Positions 16,238-23,312 of a stretch of DNA of 64,000 nt are shown here, in pieces. Below the pieces are notes generated by a model. That model did no database searches, had not been told where the DNA came from, and saw only the letters and a list, made by a program, of their open reading frames with translations. Source of the DNA: Burkholderiales bacterium. Lineage in GTDB: Bacteria > Pseudomonadota > Gammaproteobacteria > Burkholderiales > SG8-41. The stretch spans positions 1 to 64,000 of the forward strand of contig DATAJS010000029.1 in NCBI GenBank assembly GCA_036262035.1, in the 5' to 3' direction. Position numbers and translations under genes: made by a program. Numbering within the stretch: the stretch's first letter is position 1; each line of letters opens with the position of its first letter.

Positions 16238-16516
16238 ATGGTAGATCGAAAATTCAAGCTTGGTGCCGTCATAGTTACCTCGAGCGCGCGCACATTTCAC
16301 GAGCGGACGGGCGCCGATCTCGGTGCATTGCTGAAGCGACATGCCGCCGGCGACTGGGGCGATATGCCTCCTGCAGAGAAGGCCAAGAACGACTTGGCAC
16401 TTCTAGAACAACAGCCTCTTCTTTCCGCGTATAAGCTGGGCACTGACGGAAGTGAGGTGATTCACATTGCAACGGAATTCGAACCTCACTACACAATGGT
16501 GCACGGGCCGGAGTAG
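16238..16516 (+). CDS. Mobile-element hypothetical protein with RHAAGDWG motif, copy 2
   Basis: 92 aa from ATG 16238. It shares K-R-H-A-A-G-D-W-G, the following N-x-x-A-L and L-L-S-A-Y-K motifs, and a T-E-x5-T end with the 14264-14569 product, so the two are paralogues. The C-terminal signature (I-A-T-E-F-E-P-H-Y-T) is more diverged. Function unknown. Confidence 0.65.
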   Translation: MVDRKFKLGAVIVTSSARTFHERTGADLGALLKRHAAGDWGDMPPAEKAKNDLALLEQQPLLSAYKLGTDGSEVIHIATEFEPHYTMVHGPE

Positions 16517-16543
16517 GACGGCGCACCGACTATATTTTTAGCA

Positions 16544-16843
16544 ATGACTGAGCACCACACAGATCGCAACGCAGACGTTCTCGACTATCATCAGCTGACG
16601 GCGGAGTTATTTGCAGCCGCCGATCGGCGCTCGATCGAGGAAGTCTGCCGATTGCTGGCGATACACATCGGCTGCCTGGAGCAACGATTCGGGCGCACTG
16701 CGGTGGAAGAAAGTTTGATCGTGCTGCAGACGGACCGGCAGAGTCTCGCTCACATACAAGCCCTTGAACTCGGCCTAAAGACGCTTGTTGCGTTCCTCTC
16801 TTTAAGTATTGATCCAACGGACGACTGCAGCAGCCTGCACTGA
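16544..16843 (+). CDS. Hypothetical 99-aa helical protein
   Basis: 99 aa, acidic, helical (Y-H-Q-L-T-A-E-L-F-A-A-A-D, V-C-R-L-L-A-I-H-I-G-C-L-E). It starts 27 bp after the preceding gene and is probably in the same short operon. No family recognised; the coding call rests on composition and position. Confidence 0.4.
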   Translation: MTEHHTDRNADVLDYHQLTAELFAAADRRSIEEVCRLLAIHIGCLEQRFGRTAVEESLIVLQTDRQSLAHIQALELGLKTLVAFLSLSIDPTDDCSSLH

Positions 16844-17275
16844 TTCTGCACGTAGCGGACAGCGTCGTGTCAGCGCTTAGCCGACTTATGGAGATCCGAC
16901 CGTCTTGGGCCGAGGCGCCAGAAGCACGTGGCTGACTGCGGTTCAGTTGCTGTGCTAACGCCGCAGCGATCCGGAATCGGACGCCAGCGTTGTGGCACCG
17001 GCCTCAGAGACCTATCGTATTCCTAGGGCGGCAACCCTATTCTGGAACTTTGCGGCCTGCCGACGTCGACCGCTCGACTCCCACAGCGTAAACGCTATCG
17101 ACGGTGAGTGGCATCGCGTTTCTGCTGGTGTTTGCCTGACTGCCCAAGCCGTGCGACTATATTTTGGAATTGCCGCGTGGCTCTCTCTTCGTCGCGTCGC
17201 GCGCGAATGGCGAGGGGGGAACGGAAAAAAGCAGCTAAGGATTACATCGTTAGATCCCATGTTTTCCCTTGAGCC
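16844..17275. other. 432-bp gap without a convincing gene
   Basis: Overlapping ORFs of about 100 aa exist on both strands but have unnatural composition and no ribosome-binding sites. The right half is likely to hold the promoter of the radical SAM operon. I see no repeats or strong hairpins. Confidence 0.4.
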
Positions 17276-17731
17276 GTGTATAGCCTCCTCGACTACATCG
17301 AGCACGCTTCTGGCGTAATCTCGCCAGTGTTTCAGATATTTCGTGCGGCACAGTTCCTCTATTCGCTAACGCGCCCGGCCGTCAGCACCGTTGTAACAGA
17401 AGTGATCGTTAGCGATACCAGTGAAGAGGACGGTATCCGGCGCCAGCACGCGCACACACTTCAAATAACTGCTAACGAAGTCTATGGCAGGACTCTCGAG
17501 CGTCTCGATTACCTTCGGGCCGATCGTGACTTCTTGGCCAGTCAGATCAGCATCGCTAGACAGGTTGAAATGAATAACACCTATTCACTCGTCACGCGCG
17601 AACGCGCGGCGATCACGATCCTGGAGCTACATACTGTCATCGGAAAATCTGTCTTGCGCTCAATCGAGGAAATGCAGGCGACACCGATCTTGCGTATAGA
17701 TCATCTTCCGGTGCGGAGGCTTTCATCTTGA
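17276..17731 (+). CDS. Hypothetical protein, first gene of the radical SAM operon
   Basis: 151 aa from a GTG start. The N-terminus is mildly hydrophobic (V-F-Q-I-F-R-A-A-Q-F-L-Y), followed by a long charged helical region (R-T-L-E-R-L-D-Y-L-R-A-D-R-D-F-L). No domain recognised. Its stop overlaps the TTG start of the next gene, so they are coupled. It may be a membrane-associated partner for the peptide product, for example for immunity or export; this is inferred only from the operon. Confidence 0.45.
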   Translation: MYSLLDYIEHASGVISPVFQIFRAAQFLYSLTRPAVSTVVTEVIVSDTSEEDGIRRQHAHTLQITANEVYGRTLERLDYLRADRDFLASQISIARQVEMNNTYSLVTRERAAITILELHTVIGKSVLRSIEEMQATPILRIDHLPVRRLSS

Positions 17732-18210
17732 TCGATCCATTCAGCGCCGTAATTGCATCTCTCGCGGCGGCATGGTTGCTCCGCAATTCCATACGTGCCA
17801 GCGACAGCGAAGCACAACGGGAGGCGCGAGTTGCCGCAGACGAAATCGAGAAAGTCGAACGCCAACTACAGCGGGACGTGGCGAGCATGACGCGCAAGCA
17901 GGCTCTGAGCACGATTCGCGCGGCAAAGTTTCAATACGTTTCGAAAGCTCAGCAGTTTTATGCCTTAAAGACCGAATACCGGGAGCGTCTAGATGTTATG
18001 TGGACCGACATTCGCCGAATAAACGCGATGAAGGCGCAGCTTTACGATGATCGGGCGCACGGGGACATACCAGTCTTAAAGGCGAAGACCAACGAATTAC
18101 ACGCGGTAGTCAAAGAAATCAGCGCGGCGCTAAAAGATTATGACAATCACGTTCGCCACTACAATGGAATCGTAGCGAGAATTAAGCAACTGGAGGCGGA
18201 GTACAACTAG
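17728..18210 (+). CDS. Hypothetical coiled-coil protein with N-terminal hydrophobic helix
   Basis: 160 aa from a TTG start with GGAGG 9 bases upstream; the TTG overlaps the upstream stop codon. Residues 3-19 are hydrophobic (P-F-S-A-V-I-A-S-L-A-A-A-W-L-L) and could anchor the protein. The rest is heptad-like charged helix (E-I-E-K-V-E-R-Q-L-Q-R-D-V). No known family. It precedes the radical SAM gene by 44 bp. Confidence 0.5.
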   Translation: MIDPFSAVIASLAAAWLLRNSIRASDSEAQREARVAADEIEKVERQLQRDVASMTRKQALSTIRAAKFQYVSKAQQFYALKTEYRERLDVMWTDIRRINAMKAQLYDDRAHGDIPVLKAKTNELHAVVKEISAALKDYDNHVRHYNGIVARIKQLEAEYN

Positions 18211-18254
18211 GTCAAGTCGCAACGACAAGAGTTAAGAACCTAAGGGCGTTACCG

Positions 18255-19358
18255 ATGGGCTCCCTGCCACTACAGCTCGGCACCGTTGTACTTCAGCCAA
18301 CCACGCTCTGCAATATGAATTGCTCGTATTGCTACCTGCCAGATAGGCGCATTAAAGCGTTTATGTCGGATGATGTGGTCGCTCGCGTGGCCGAAGTTGT
18401 GGGACGACAGAGGAAACGGACATACGTCTTGTGGCATGGGGGAGAGCCGCTTGCTACCGGCGTGGCGCGTTTTGAGCGACACCTAGAAAGGTTTAGGCGT
18501 TCGGTATCTCAAGGGATATGCCAGCACAGCCTTCAAACAAACGCGACCTTAATAAACGACTACTGGTGTCGATTATTTAAATCGCACGGATTCAAAGTTG
18601 GCGTCAGCGTAGATGGGGATCAAGCATTAAACGCGGCGCGTGCATTTTGGAACGGACGACCAGCATACAGTGCGGCGGCGAGAGGCATCGCATGTTTGCG
18701 TAAGTTCGACATCCCTTTTGGTGTCATAGCGGTGGTGAATAGCGCGAATGTAGCTTCACCGCTCGATTTCTATGAAGGGCTGTTGTCCCTCAATCCGGTT
18801 TCCATCAGCATCAATGTTGAGGAGGCCGAAGGGGCCAACGTCGGGCACAGTCATGTACGAGATGGCGATACGAGAGCATTCTGGATGGGCCTATACCAGG
18901 CTTGGCGCGCAAATCCGCAGGTGCCAATCCGCCAATTTTCTGATGTGGTCTCGATTATGAGACTGGTTTCTCGCGGCGGGATGCCGAAGTTGGAGAAGGA
19001 GCGCAACCTATATCCAACGATTGATGTGAATGGGAACGTATTTCTGCTGTCCCCAGAATTCGCTGCGGCTCCGGCGCACGTGCGACATACCTTTATGGTT
19101 GGCAACATTCTCCAAGACGACCTTGAGGAGATAATCCAAAAGAGCCGTACCCATCGGTACGTGGCTGAATTTTTCGTTGGAGTAGAACGGTGTCGTGAGA
19201 CATGCGAGTACTTCCTATTTTGTGGCGGAGGACAAGCTAGCAACAAGTTTTATGAGACGGGAAACCTCATGGCGACCGAAACACGCTATTGTCGCAATGC
19301 TAAGATTTACCCGGCCGAAACCGTTTTAAATGCGCTCGAAGGAGGTATTACTTCATGA
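18255..19358 (+). CDS. Radical SAM/SPASM peptide maturase, cyclophane-forming type (GrrM/AmcB-like)
   Basis: A 367-aa protein. C19-x3-C23-x2-C26 binds the SAM [4Fe-4S] cluster and is followed by Y-L-P-D-R, a signature I associate with GrrM-type maturases. H-G-G-E-P-L (61-66) is the SAM-binding GGE region. The C-terminus has the SPASM cysteines: R-C-R-E-T-C-E-Y-F-L-F-C-G-G-G, then R-Y-C near the end. These enzymes cross-link aromatic side chains in a precursor peptide (three-residue cyclophanes). The stop codon overlaps the ATG of the 63-aa ORF, the expected place for a precursor. Family is clear; the chemistry is inferred. Confidence 0.85.
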   Translation: MGSLPLQLGTVVLQPTTLCNMNCSYCYLPDRRIKAFMSDDVVARVAEVVGRQRKRTYVLWHGGEPLATGVARFERHLERFRRSVSQGICQHSLQTNATLINDYWCRLFKSHGFKVGVSVDGDQALNAARAFWNGRPAYSAAARGIACLRKFDIPFGVIAVVNSANVASPLDFYEGLLSLNPVSISINVEEAEGANVGHSHVRDGDTRAFWMGLYQAWRANPQVPIRQFSDVVSIMRLVSRGGMPKLEKERNLYPTIDVNGNVFLLSPEFAAAPAHVRHTFMVGNILQDDLEEIIQKSRTHRYVAEFFVGVERCRETCEYFLFCGGGQASNKFYETGNLMATETRYCRNAKIYPAETVLNALEGGITS

Positions 19359-19546
19359 GCAAGACAGAGCAAATGTTACGACGTATCAAGGCATTGGATG
19401 GTCAAATTGATACGGCGGCAGCCCTGCTGCAACTCGACGCTTCGGAGCGGAGTAAAGGGTGTGATCGCCCTACACTCGGCCGTTTCGACAATAGCAACGA
19501 TCCCGGGCCTCCATGGCCTGGAGAGTGGGACGACAAGAGCAAGTAG
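19355..19546 (+). CDS. Candidate RiPP precursor peptide
   Basis: 63 aa, coupled to the radical SAM gene through ATGA and preceded by GGAGG. Residues 1-32 form a polar, helical leader-like segment (K-T-E-Q-M-L-R-R-I-K-A-L-D). Residues 40-63 are a Gly/Pro/Asp-rich core with F44-D-N46, W54-P-G56 and W58-D-D60, each an aromatic residue followed two residues later by a residue that three-residue cyclophane enzymes can cross-link. It lacks the glycine-rich repeats of GrrA. A terminator follows about 125 bp later. No separate protease or exporter gene is seen. Confidence 0.65.
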   Translation: MSKTEQMLRRIKALDGQIDTAAALLQLDASERSKGCDRPTLGRFDNSNDPGPPWPGEWDDKSK

Positions 19547-19611
19547 AACGACGTTTTGGTGCGAGAGTAAACGCGTTAAATCGGCTTAACTGTTTTCGGC
19601 AATGACCACCA

Positions 19612-19738
19612 ACACTCATAGCTCTCTAAGCTAAGCGTGTAGGCACCGTTCGTCGCAGGATTCAGGCGGTTAAATGGCCCGGTTTTGAACCGGGCCATTT
19701 TTTTGTGCTGGTGAACCGTCGATCCAGCGCTGTTCTTC
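19612..19738 (+). repeat. Right copy of a perfect 127-bp inverted repeat
   Basis: Exact reverse complement of 141-267. Here too it lies downstream of an outward-reading operon (radical SAM and precursor) and carries that operon's intrinsic terminator. The part before the terminator contains a small stem (TAGCT ... AGCTA), so a short structured RNA of about 85 nt ending in the T-run is possible. Confidence 0.9.
19672..19704 (+). terminator. Intrinsic terminator after the radical SAM operon
   Basis: A 13-bp stem rich in GC, AAATGGCCCGGTT with AACCGGGCCATTT, followed by a run of seven T. It should end transcription from the 17.3-19.5 kb operon. Confidence 0.9.
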
Positions 19739-19765
19739 TAAATACAGAAGAAGAGGAACAGACCA

Positions 19766-20062
19766 ATGGCCGACAATTGGACGCAAATCAAAGACCTGTT
19801 AGACGAGATCTACGGGGTCATCCCTAACGAGCTATCGGCCCTGAGCTGCACGTCATACAGGCACGATCGGGGAACGGGCGAAACGACCGTTAAGCTGGAA
19901 TACCGAATGATCGAGCCTGCCGCGAACGCCGAGCCGGCCGATGCGCGACGAGGCGAGATGGCGCTGCTGCGGCACGTCATCGCCGACGCGCAGGCGATCC
20001 GTGCAATGCAGAACATCGAGAGCGAACAGCGGAAAGGCGAACGTCGTGCATCTCGATCGTGA
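19766..20062 (+). CDS. Small hypothetical protein, tandem paralogue 1
   Basis: 98 aa with a GAGGA ribosome-binding site. It shares I-x4-E-L-S-A-L-S, the R-G-T-G-E-T-T-V-K-L-E-Y-R segment and overall layout with the next gene, so the pair arose by tandem duplication. The C-terminal third is a charged helix. No known domain. Both lie outside the 127-bp repeat but still inside the low-GC island. Confidence 0.55.
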   Translation: MADNWTQIKDLLDEIYGVIPNELSALSCTSYRHDRGTGETTVKLEYRMIEPAANAEPADARRGEMALLRHVIADAQAIRAMQNIESEQRKGERRASRS

Positions 20063-20297
20063 CATCCGTGAGCTCCTCGATCAGAACACGGGGCTTCCGA
20101 TCGAACATTCATCGCTCAGGGTGACAGAGCAGAGCGTCGATGATCGAGCTGGAGAACACGTCGTAAAGCTGGAATACCGCTTCCGCTTGCACGATCGAGA
20201 GATCTCGGAGCGGTTCGTGTCAGAGATTCCGAGGATCGTCGATCATGAAGCGTATCGAGCCAGTCTCATGGACCTCGTCTACGCTGCCATAGACTGA
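20046..20297 (+). CDS. Small hypothetical protein, tandem paralogue 2
   Basis: 83 aa from a GTG that overlaps the previous gene by 17 bp. G-L-P-I-E-H-S-S-L-R-V-T and A-G-E-H-V-V-K-L-E-Y-R-F match the preceding product. A longer in-frame reading from 19941 overlaps that gene too far to be preferred. Function unknown. Confidence 0.55.
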   Translation: MHLDRDIRELLDQNTGLPIEHSSLRVTEQSVDDRAGEHVVKLEYRFRLHDREISERFVSEIPRIVDHEAYRASLMDLVYAAID

Positions 20298-20797
20298 TCG
20301 TCACCCTGTCGGCGTCGTGAAAAACGACGACCGCAACGGCGTCGTGCGACCCGACAGAACGCATCAACCGTAACCAGTGGCAAATTTGCCATGCCACGTT
20401 CCCTTGAACCTGGTCCCCCAACTGCTGGGGCTAACGACTCGTATGTTTGTTTCTAATATTAAAAAATGAATCCGTTAGCCCCGCTCCTGGCCGGAGGGGT
20501 AAGGGGATAACGGTTATGAACATGGATTCCGGCGTCGGTTTTTAACCGTTATCCCCACGGTACGACGTCCAACCGTGAAGAGGATAACGGTCCCGATGGT
20601 TGTTTATATTATTAAAAAATGAATCCGTTATCCCCCACTCGGCGGTGCTCCGGCGGCATCGGATCGACGACCATTCCCGTACGTGAAGCGGTGAAGGTCA
20701 CCTAATTGGGCGACTTACGACCAAAACGGTCGTTTACAACGATGGTGGGGGACGGAGAGACCGGGAAATCGCGGGCGTAGTACACATAGGCAAGAAT
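20298..20797. other. Non-coding right end of the island
   Basis: 500 bp with no gene. It holds the three-stem-loop repeat zone (20427-20636), further short palindromes such as ACGACC-N5-GGTCGT near 20720, and runs up to the tRNA-Gly fragment. The content fits an attP/arm-site region or a replication origin of the integrated element. Confidence 0.55.
20427..20636. repeat. Three tandem stem-loops with GGGGNTAACGG arms, candidate origin or integrase arm sites
   Basis: Six copies of a GG(G)G(C/A)TAACG(G) motif form three inverted pairs: 20427-20436 with 20473-20482, 20503-20516 with 20543-20556 (a 14-bp perfect arm), and 20582-20590 with 20625-20633. The first and third loops are AT-rich and share a 21-bp identical stretch (20457-20477 and 20610-20630). 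Inverted iterons plus AT-rich DNA suggest an origin for the primase-helicase; phage-type integrase arm sites are an alternative. Confidence 0.7.
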
Positions 20798-20835
20798 CTT
20801 GGGAAGCTAATGTTCTACCATTGAACTACACCCGC
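20798..20835 (-). tRNA. First 38 nt of tRNA-Gly(UCC); island junction
   Basis: On the minus strand the sequence from 20835 matches the start of a bacterial tRNA-Gly: acceptor GCGGGTG, D-arm TAGTTCAATGGTAGA, and the anticodon stem-loop TTAGC-TTCCCAA-G with anticodon TCC. After that the 3' anticodon strand (GCTAA), T-arm (GTTCGA) and acceptor are missing, replaced by island DNA. The gene is therefore cut in the anticodon arm, a common tyrosine-integrase site. The matching 3' half is not in the window. Confidence 0.75.
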
Positions 20836-20889
20836 GGCGGTTGCGATTATACAGCCGCGACCGTCGCTGACTCCGAATACAAAGCCAAA

Positions 20890-20917
20890 ATGGATCCCCG
20901 CCTTCGCGGGGATGACG
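20890..20917. repeat. REP-like palindrome
   Basis: A unit with CCCCGCCTTCGCGGGG at its centre, flanked by ATGGAT and ATGACG. This is the first of several copies in the chromosomal intergenic regions and marks the return to chromosomal DNA right of the island. Confidence 0.75.
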
Positions 20918-20929
20918 ATCCGCGGGGTT

Positions 20930-20954
20930 GACGGGTCGCTGTCGCAACCCGTCA
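20930..20954 (-). terminator. Hairpin at the end of the TonB receptor gene
   Basis: ATGACGGGT and ACCCGTCA pair around a 10-nt loop immediately after the stop codon on the minus strand. No T-run follows, so termination efficiency is uncertain. Confidence 0.45.
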
Positions 20955-23219
20955 TTTACGCGCAAGCCTATACCGTATTCCCACCCACCCCGCCCGCGGC
21001 GCGCCGGGACCGACGAACTGTTCGTTGGTCCAGAGCGCCGCGTCCGCGATGAAGCGTCCCTGCGCATCGAACGCGCTGCGGCCGAGCTGGCCGGCGCTGG
21101 CGTAGTCGCGGTCGAACAGGTTCGTCACTTTGGCGAAGATCTGCCAGTGCGAGCCGAGGTCGTAGCTCGCGCTCAGGTCGATGAGCGCGTAGCCGCCGAT
21201 CTTCCCCGCGCCGCTGAAGGCGCCGCCGGGCTCGTGCGCATTGTTCTCGTTGCCGCGCACGTACTGGCCGGAGTACGCGGTGAGCGTCGTCCCCACCGTC
21301 CAGCGCGCGGCGGGATGCGCGAGCACGTTCACCTTGAAGTTGTGCATCGGCACGCCGGGTATGCGATTGCCGGACTTCACTTCGATCTGCTGCGCCGCGC
21401 ACGCCGGCGACGTGCCCGCGGTGCTGTTGCTCGCCGAAACCACGCACGTATTCGATTCGAACGTCGCGCGCACCAGGCTGTAGCTCGCCTGCCATTCGAA
21501 CGGCGCGATGCGTCCGGAAAGTGCCAGCTCCGCGCCCTGCCTCAGCGTGCGCCCGAAGTTCTGGAAGAAGCCGCGCGCCGCGCTTGCCGTGGTGCCGACG
21601 AAGAGGATGTCGTCGGCGCTTTGCGTGCGGAAGAGTCCGGCGTTCCAGCGCATCGCGTGCGGCAGCATGCCCCGCGCGCCGACTTCGAAGGTGCGCGCGA
21701 CCACCTGCTTCAGGAACGGATCGGATTGCAGCGCGTTGGGCAGCGTGCACGGATTCGCCGGGTCGGCGCAGCCGAGCTCGATCGGCGACGGCGCGCGGCT
21801 GCTCTGGCTCGCGCCGGCGTAGAAAGTCAGCGCGCCCGAGGGCTGCCACGTCGCGCCGATCGCCGGATTGAGCCTGCGATAGATGAAATCGCCGTCGAGA
21901 TTGGGCGTCACGCCCGGGCTCAGCTCGTCGGTCGTCCGCACGTGCGTGACGTTGTAGCGGCCCGAGACCGTGAGGTGGAGATCGGAGCGCAGCGCATGCG
22001 TATGCGTGAGATACACGCTCGCCGTGCGCGTCGTGCCGCGTAGCTGCGCATCGGTCTGCGGGCCCTCGGTGGGAACGACGCCGCGGCCGTCGTCGAGATT
22101 GCCTTCGGCCTCGGTCTGCTGGAAGCGGCTCGTCGCGCGGTCGTAGGACACGCCCGCGGCGCTCTGGCTGGCCGCGGCGAGCCGGCTCCACTGCAGCGTC
22201 ACGCCCCGCGAGCGCTGCTGCGTGCGCGTGCGGCGCTCCACCGCGTTCGGATCGCCGGGGTCGTCGAAATCGTCGTTGATGTCTCCGTTGACCGTGCGCG
22301 TGCGGTTGGTGCGCTGGTACAGGATCGACGAGACACGCTGGTCGTCGGCGAGCCACCACGCCGCGTTGAGCGTGGCCAGGGTCATCTCGTTCTTCGTGAT
22401 GTCCGGATGCGTGTAGATCTGCTCGCGGCGCATGACGAGCATCGGCTCGGGAAGCAGCCCGTTGCCGATCATGCTCGTGTTGCCGTACGTGAACGCGAAG
22501 TCCCATTCGAGCTTGCCCAGGCGCTGGCCGAGCTTCGCAAAGACGTTGCGCACGCGCGAAGGCGATTCGTCGCGCCAGCCGTTGTCCTCGAAACCGGAGA
22601 GCGCGACGAATGCGGCGGTGTCGCCCGACCGGCCGCCGTGGGCGAGCTCCACGCGGCGCCGTCCGAAAGAGCCGCCCGATACCAGCGCTTCGGTGCCCGG
22701 ACTGGTGAAGCCGCTTCGCGTCTGCAGCACCAGCGCGCCGCCGAGGGTGTTCAGGCCGAACAGCGGGTTCGATCCCGGCGCGAGCGAAAGGCTTTCGATC
22801 GCGAGCAGCGGGATGAGGTCCCAGTTGACGATGTCGCCGAACGGCTCGTTGAGCCGCACGCCGTCCTGGTAGACCGACAGGCCCTGCGGCGTGCCGAGGA
22901 GCGGGCTCGCGGCAAAACCGCGATAGCTCACGTCGACCTGATACGGATTGCCCTGGATCTCGTTGACGTGGACGCTCGGCACGTGCGTCGCGAGCGCCTC
23001 GGGCAGCGACAGCGCGTGGGAACGGCGCAGCGTCGAGCCGTCGAGCAGCTGCACGTTGGCCGGGATGTGCTCGCGCGGCACGTCGGTGCCCGGCACCGGT
23101 GTCGCGCCGATGACCTCGACGTTGGGAAGCTGCACCGGTTCGTCCGCGTACGCGGACCCCGCGGCGGCCGCACAGCACGCCGCCGCGAGTGCGATGTTCC
23201 TGAGGTCAACGTGCGGCAA
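20952..23219 (-). CDS. TonB-dependent outer membrane receptor
   Basis: About 755 aa from a TTG at 23219 with a GGAGGGGGG ribosome-binding site; no ATG fits. A signal peptide (A-L-A-A-A-C-C-A-A-A-A-G-S-A-Y-A) precedes the plug: L-P-N-V-E-V-I-G as the TonB-box region, then V-N-E-I-Q-G-N-P-Y-Q-V-D-V-S-Y-R-G-F and G-L-N-T-L-G-G-A-L. The C-terminus reads N-L-F-D-R-D-Y ... G-W-V-G-I-R-Y-R-L. It imports a chelate or vitamin across the outer membrane. The substrate cannot be read from sequence. It is divergent from the sensor kinase gene across 93 bp. Confidence 0.85.
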   Translation of the reverse strand: MPHVDLRNIALAAACCAAAAGSAYADEPVQLPNVEVIGATPVPGTDVPREHIPANVQLLDGSTLRRSHALSLPEALATHVPSVHVNEIQGNPYQVDVSYRGFAASPLLGTPQGLSVYQDGVRLNEPFGDIVNWDLIPLLAIESLSLAPGSNPLFGLNTLGGALVLQTRSGFTSPGTEALVSGGSFGRRRVELAHGGRSGDTAAFVALSGFEDNGWRDESPSRVRNVFAKLGQRLGKLEWDFAFTYGNTSMIGNGLLPEPMLVMRREQIYTHPDITKNEMTLATLNAAWWLADDQRVSSILYQRTNRTRTVNGDINDDFDDPGDPNAVERRTRTQQRSRGVTLQWSRLAAASQSAAGVSYDRATSRFQQTEAEGNLDDGRGVVPTEGPQTDAQLRGTTRTASVYLTHTHALRSDLHLTVSGRYNVTHVRTTDELSPGVTPNLDGDFIYRRLNPAIGATWQPSGALTFYAGASQSSRAPSPIELGCADPANPCTLPNALQSDPFLKQVVARTFEVGARGMLPHAMRWNAGLFRTQSADDILFVGTTASAARGFFQNFGRTLRQGAELALSGRIAPFEWQASYSLVRATFESNTCVVSASNSTAGTSPACAAQQIEVKSGNRIPGVPMHNFKVNVLAHPAARWTVGTTLTAYSGQYVRGNENNAHEPGGAFSGAGKIGGYALIDLSASYDLGSHWQIFAKVTNLFDRDYASAGQLGRSAFDAQGRFIADAALWTNEQFVGPGAPRAGWVGIRYRLARK

Positions 23220-23312
23220 CTCCCCCCTCCGTCGTTGCGGCTCGTCGGCGGCAACTCTAATATCGCGCTCAGCCGGTCGAGCATAGGCGAACGCGCCATT
23301 CGCGCCTTCCCG

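Noticed and set aside
16992-17318. Overlapping 108-aa (+) and 97-aa (-) ORFs in the 16.8-17.3 kb gap
   Set aside because: Antisense to each other, rich in Arg/Ser/Cys, without start signals.
20427-20636. CRISPR array
   Set aside because: Only two 21-bp identical repeats and inverted arms, no regular spacers and no cas genes.
20928-22043. 371-aa plus-strand ORF antisense to the first TonB receptor, and similar long ORFs such as 25192-27120 and 35153-36412
   Set aside because: They are Arg/Ala/His-rich mirror frames of high-GC genes with clear protein families on the other strand.
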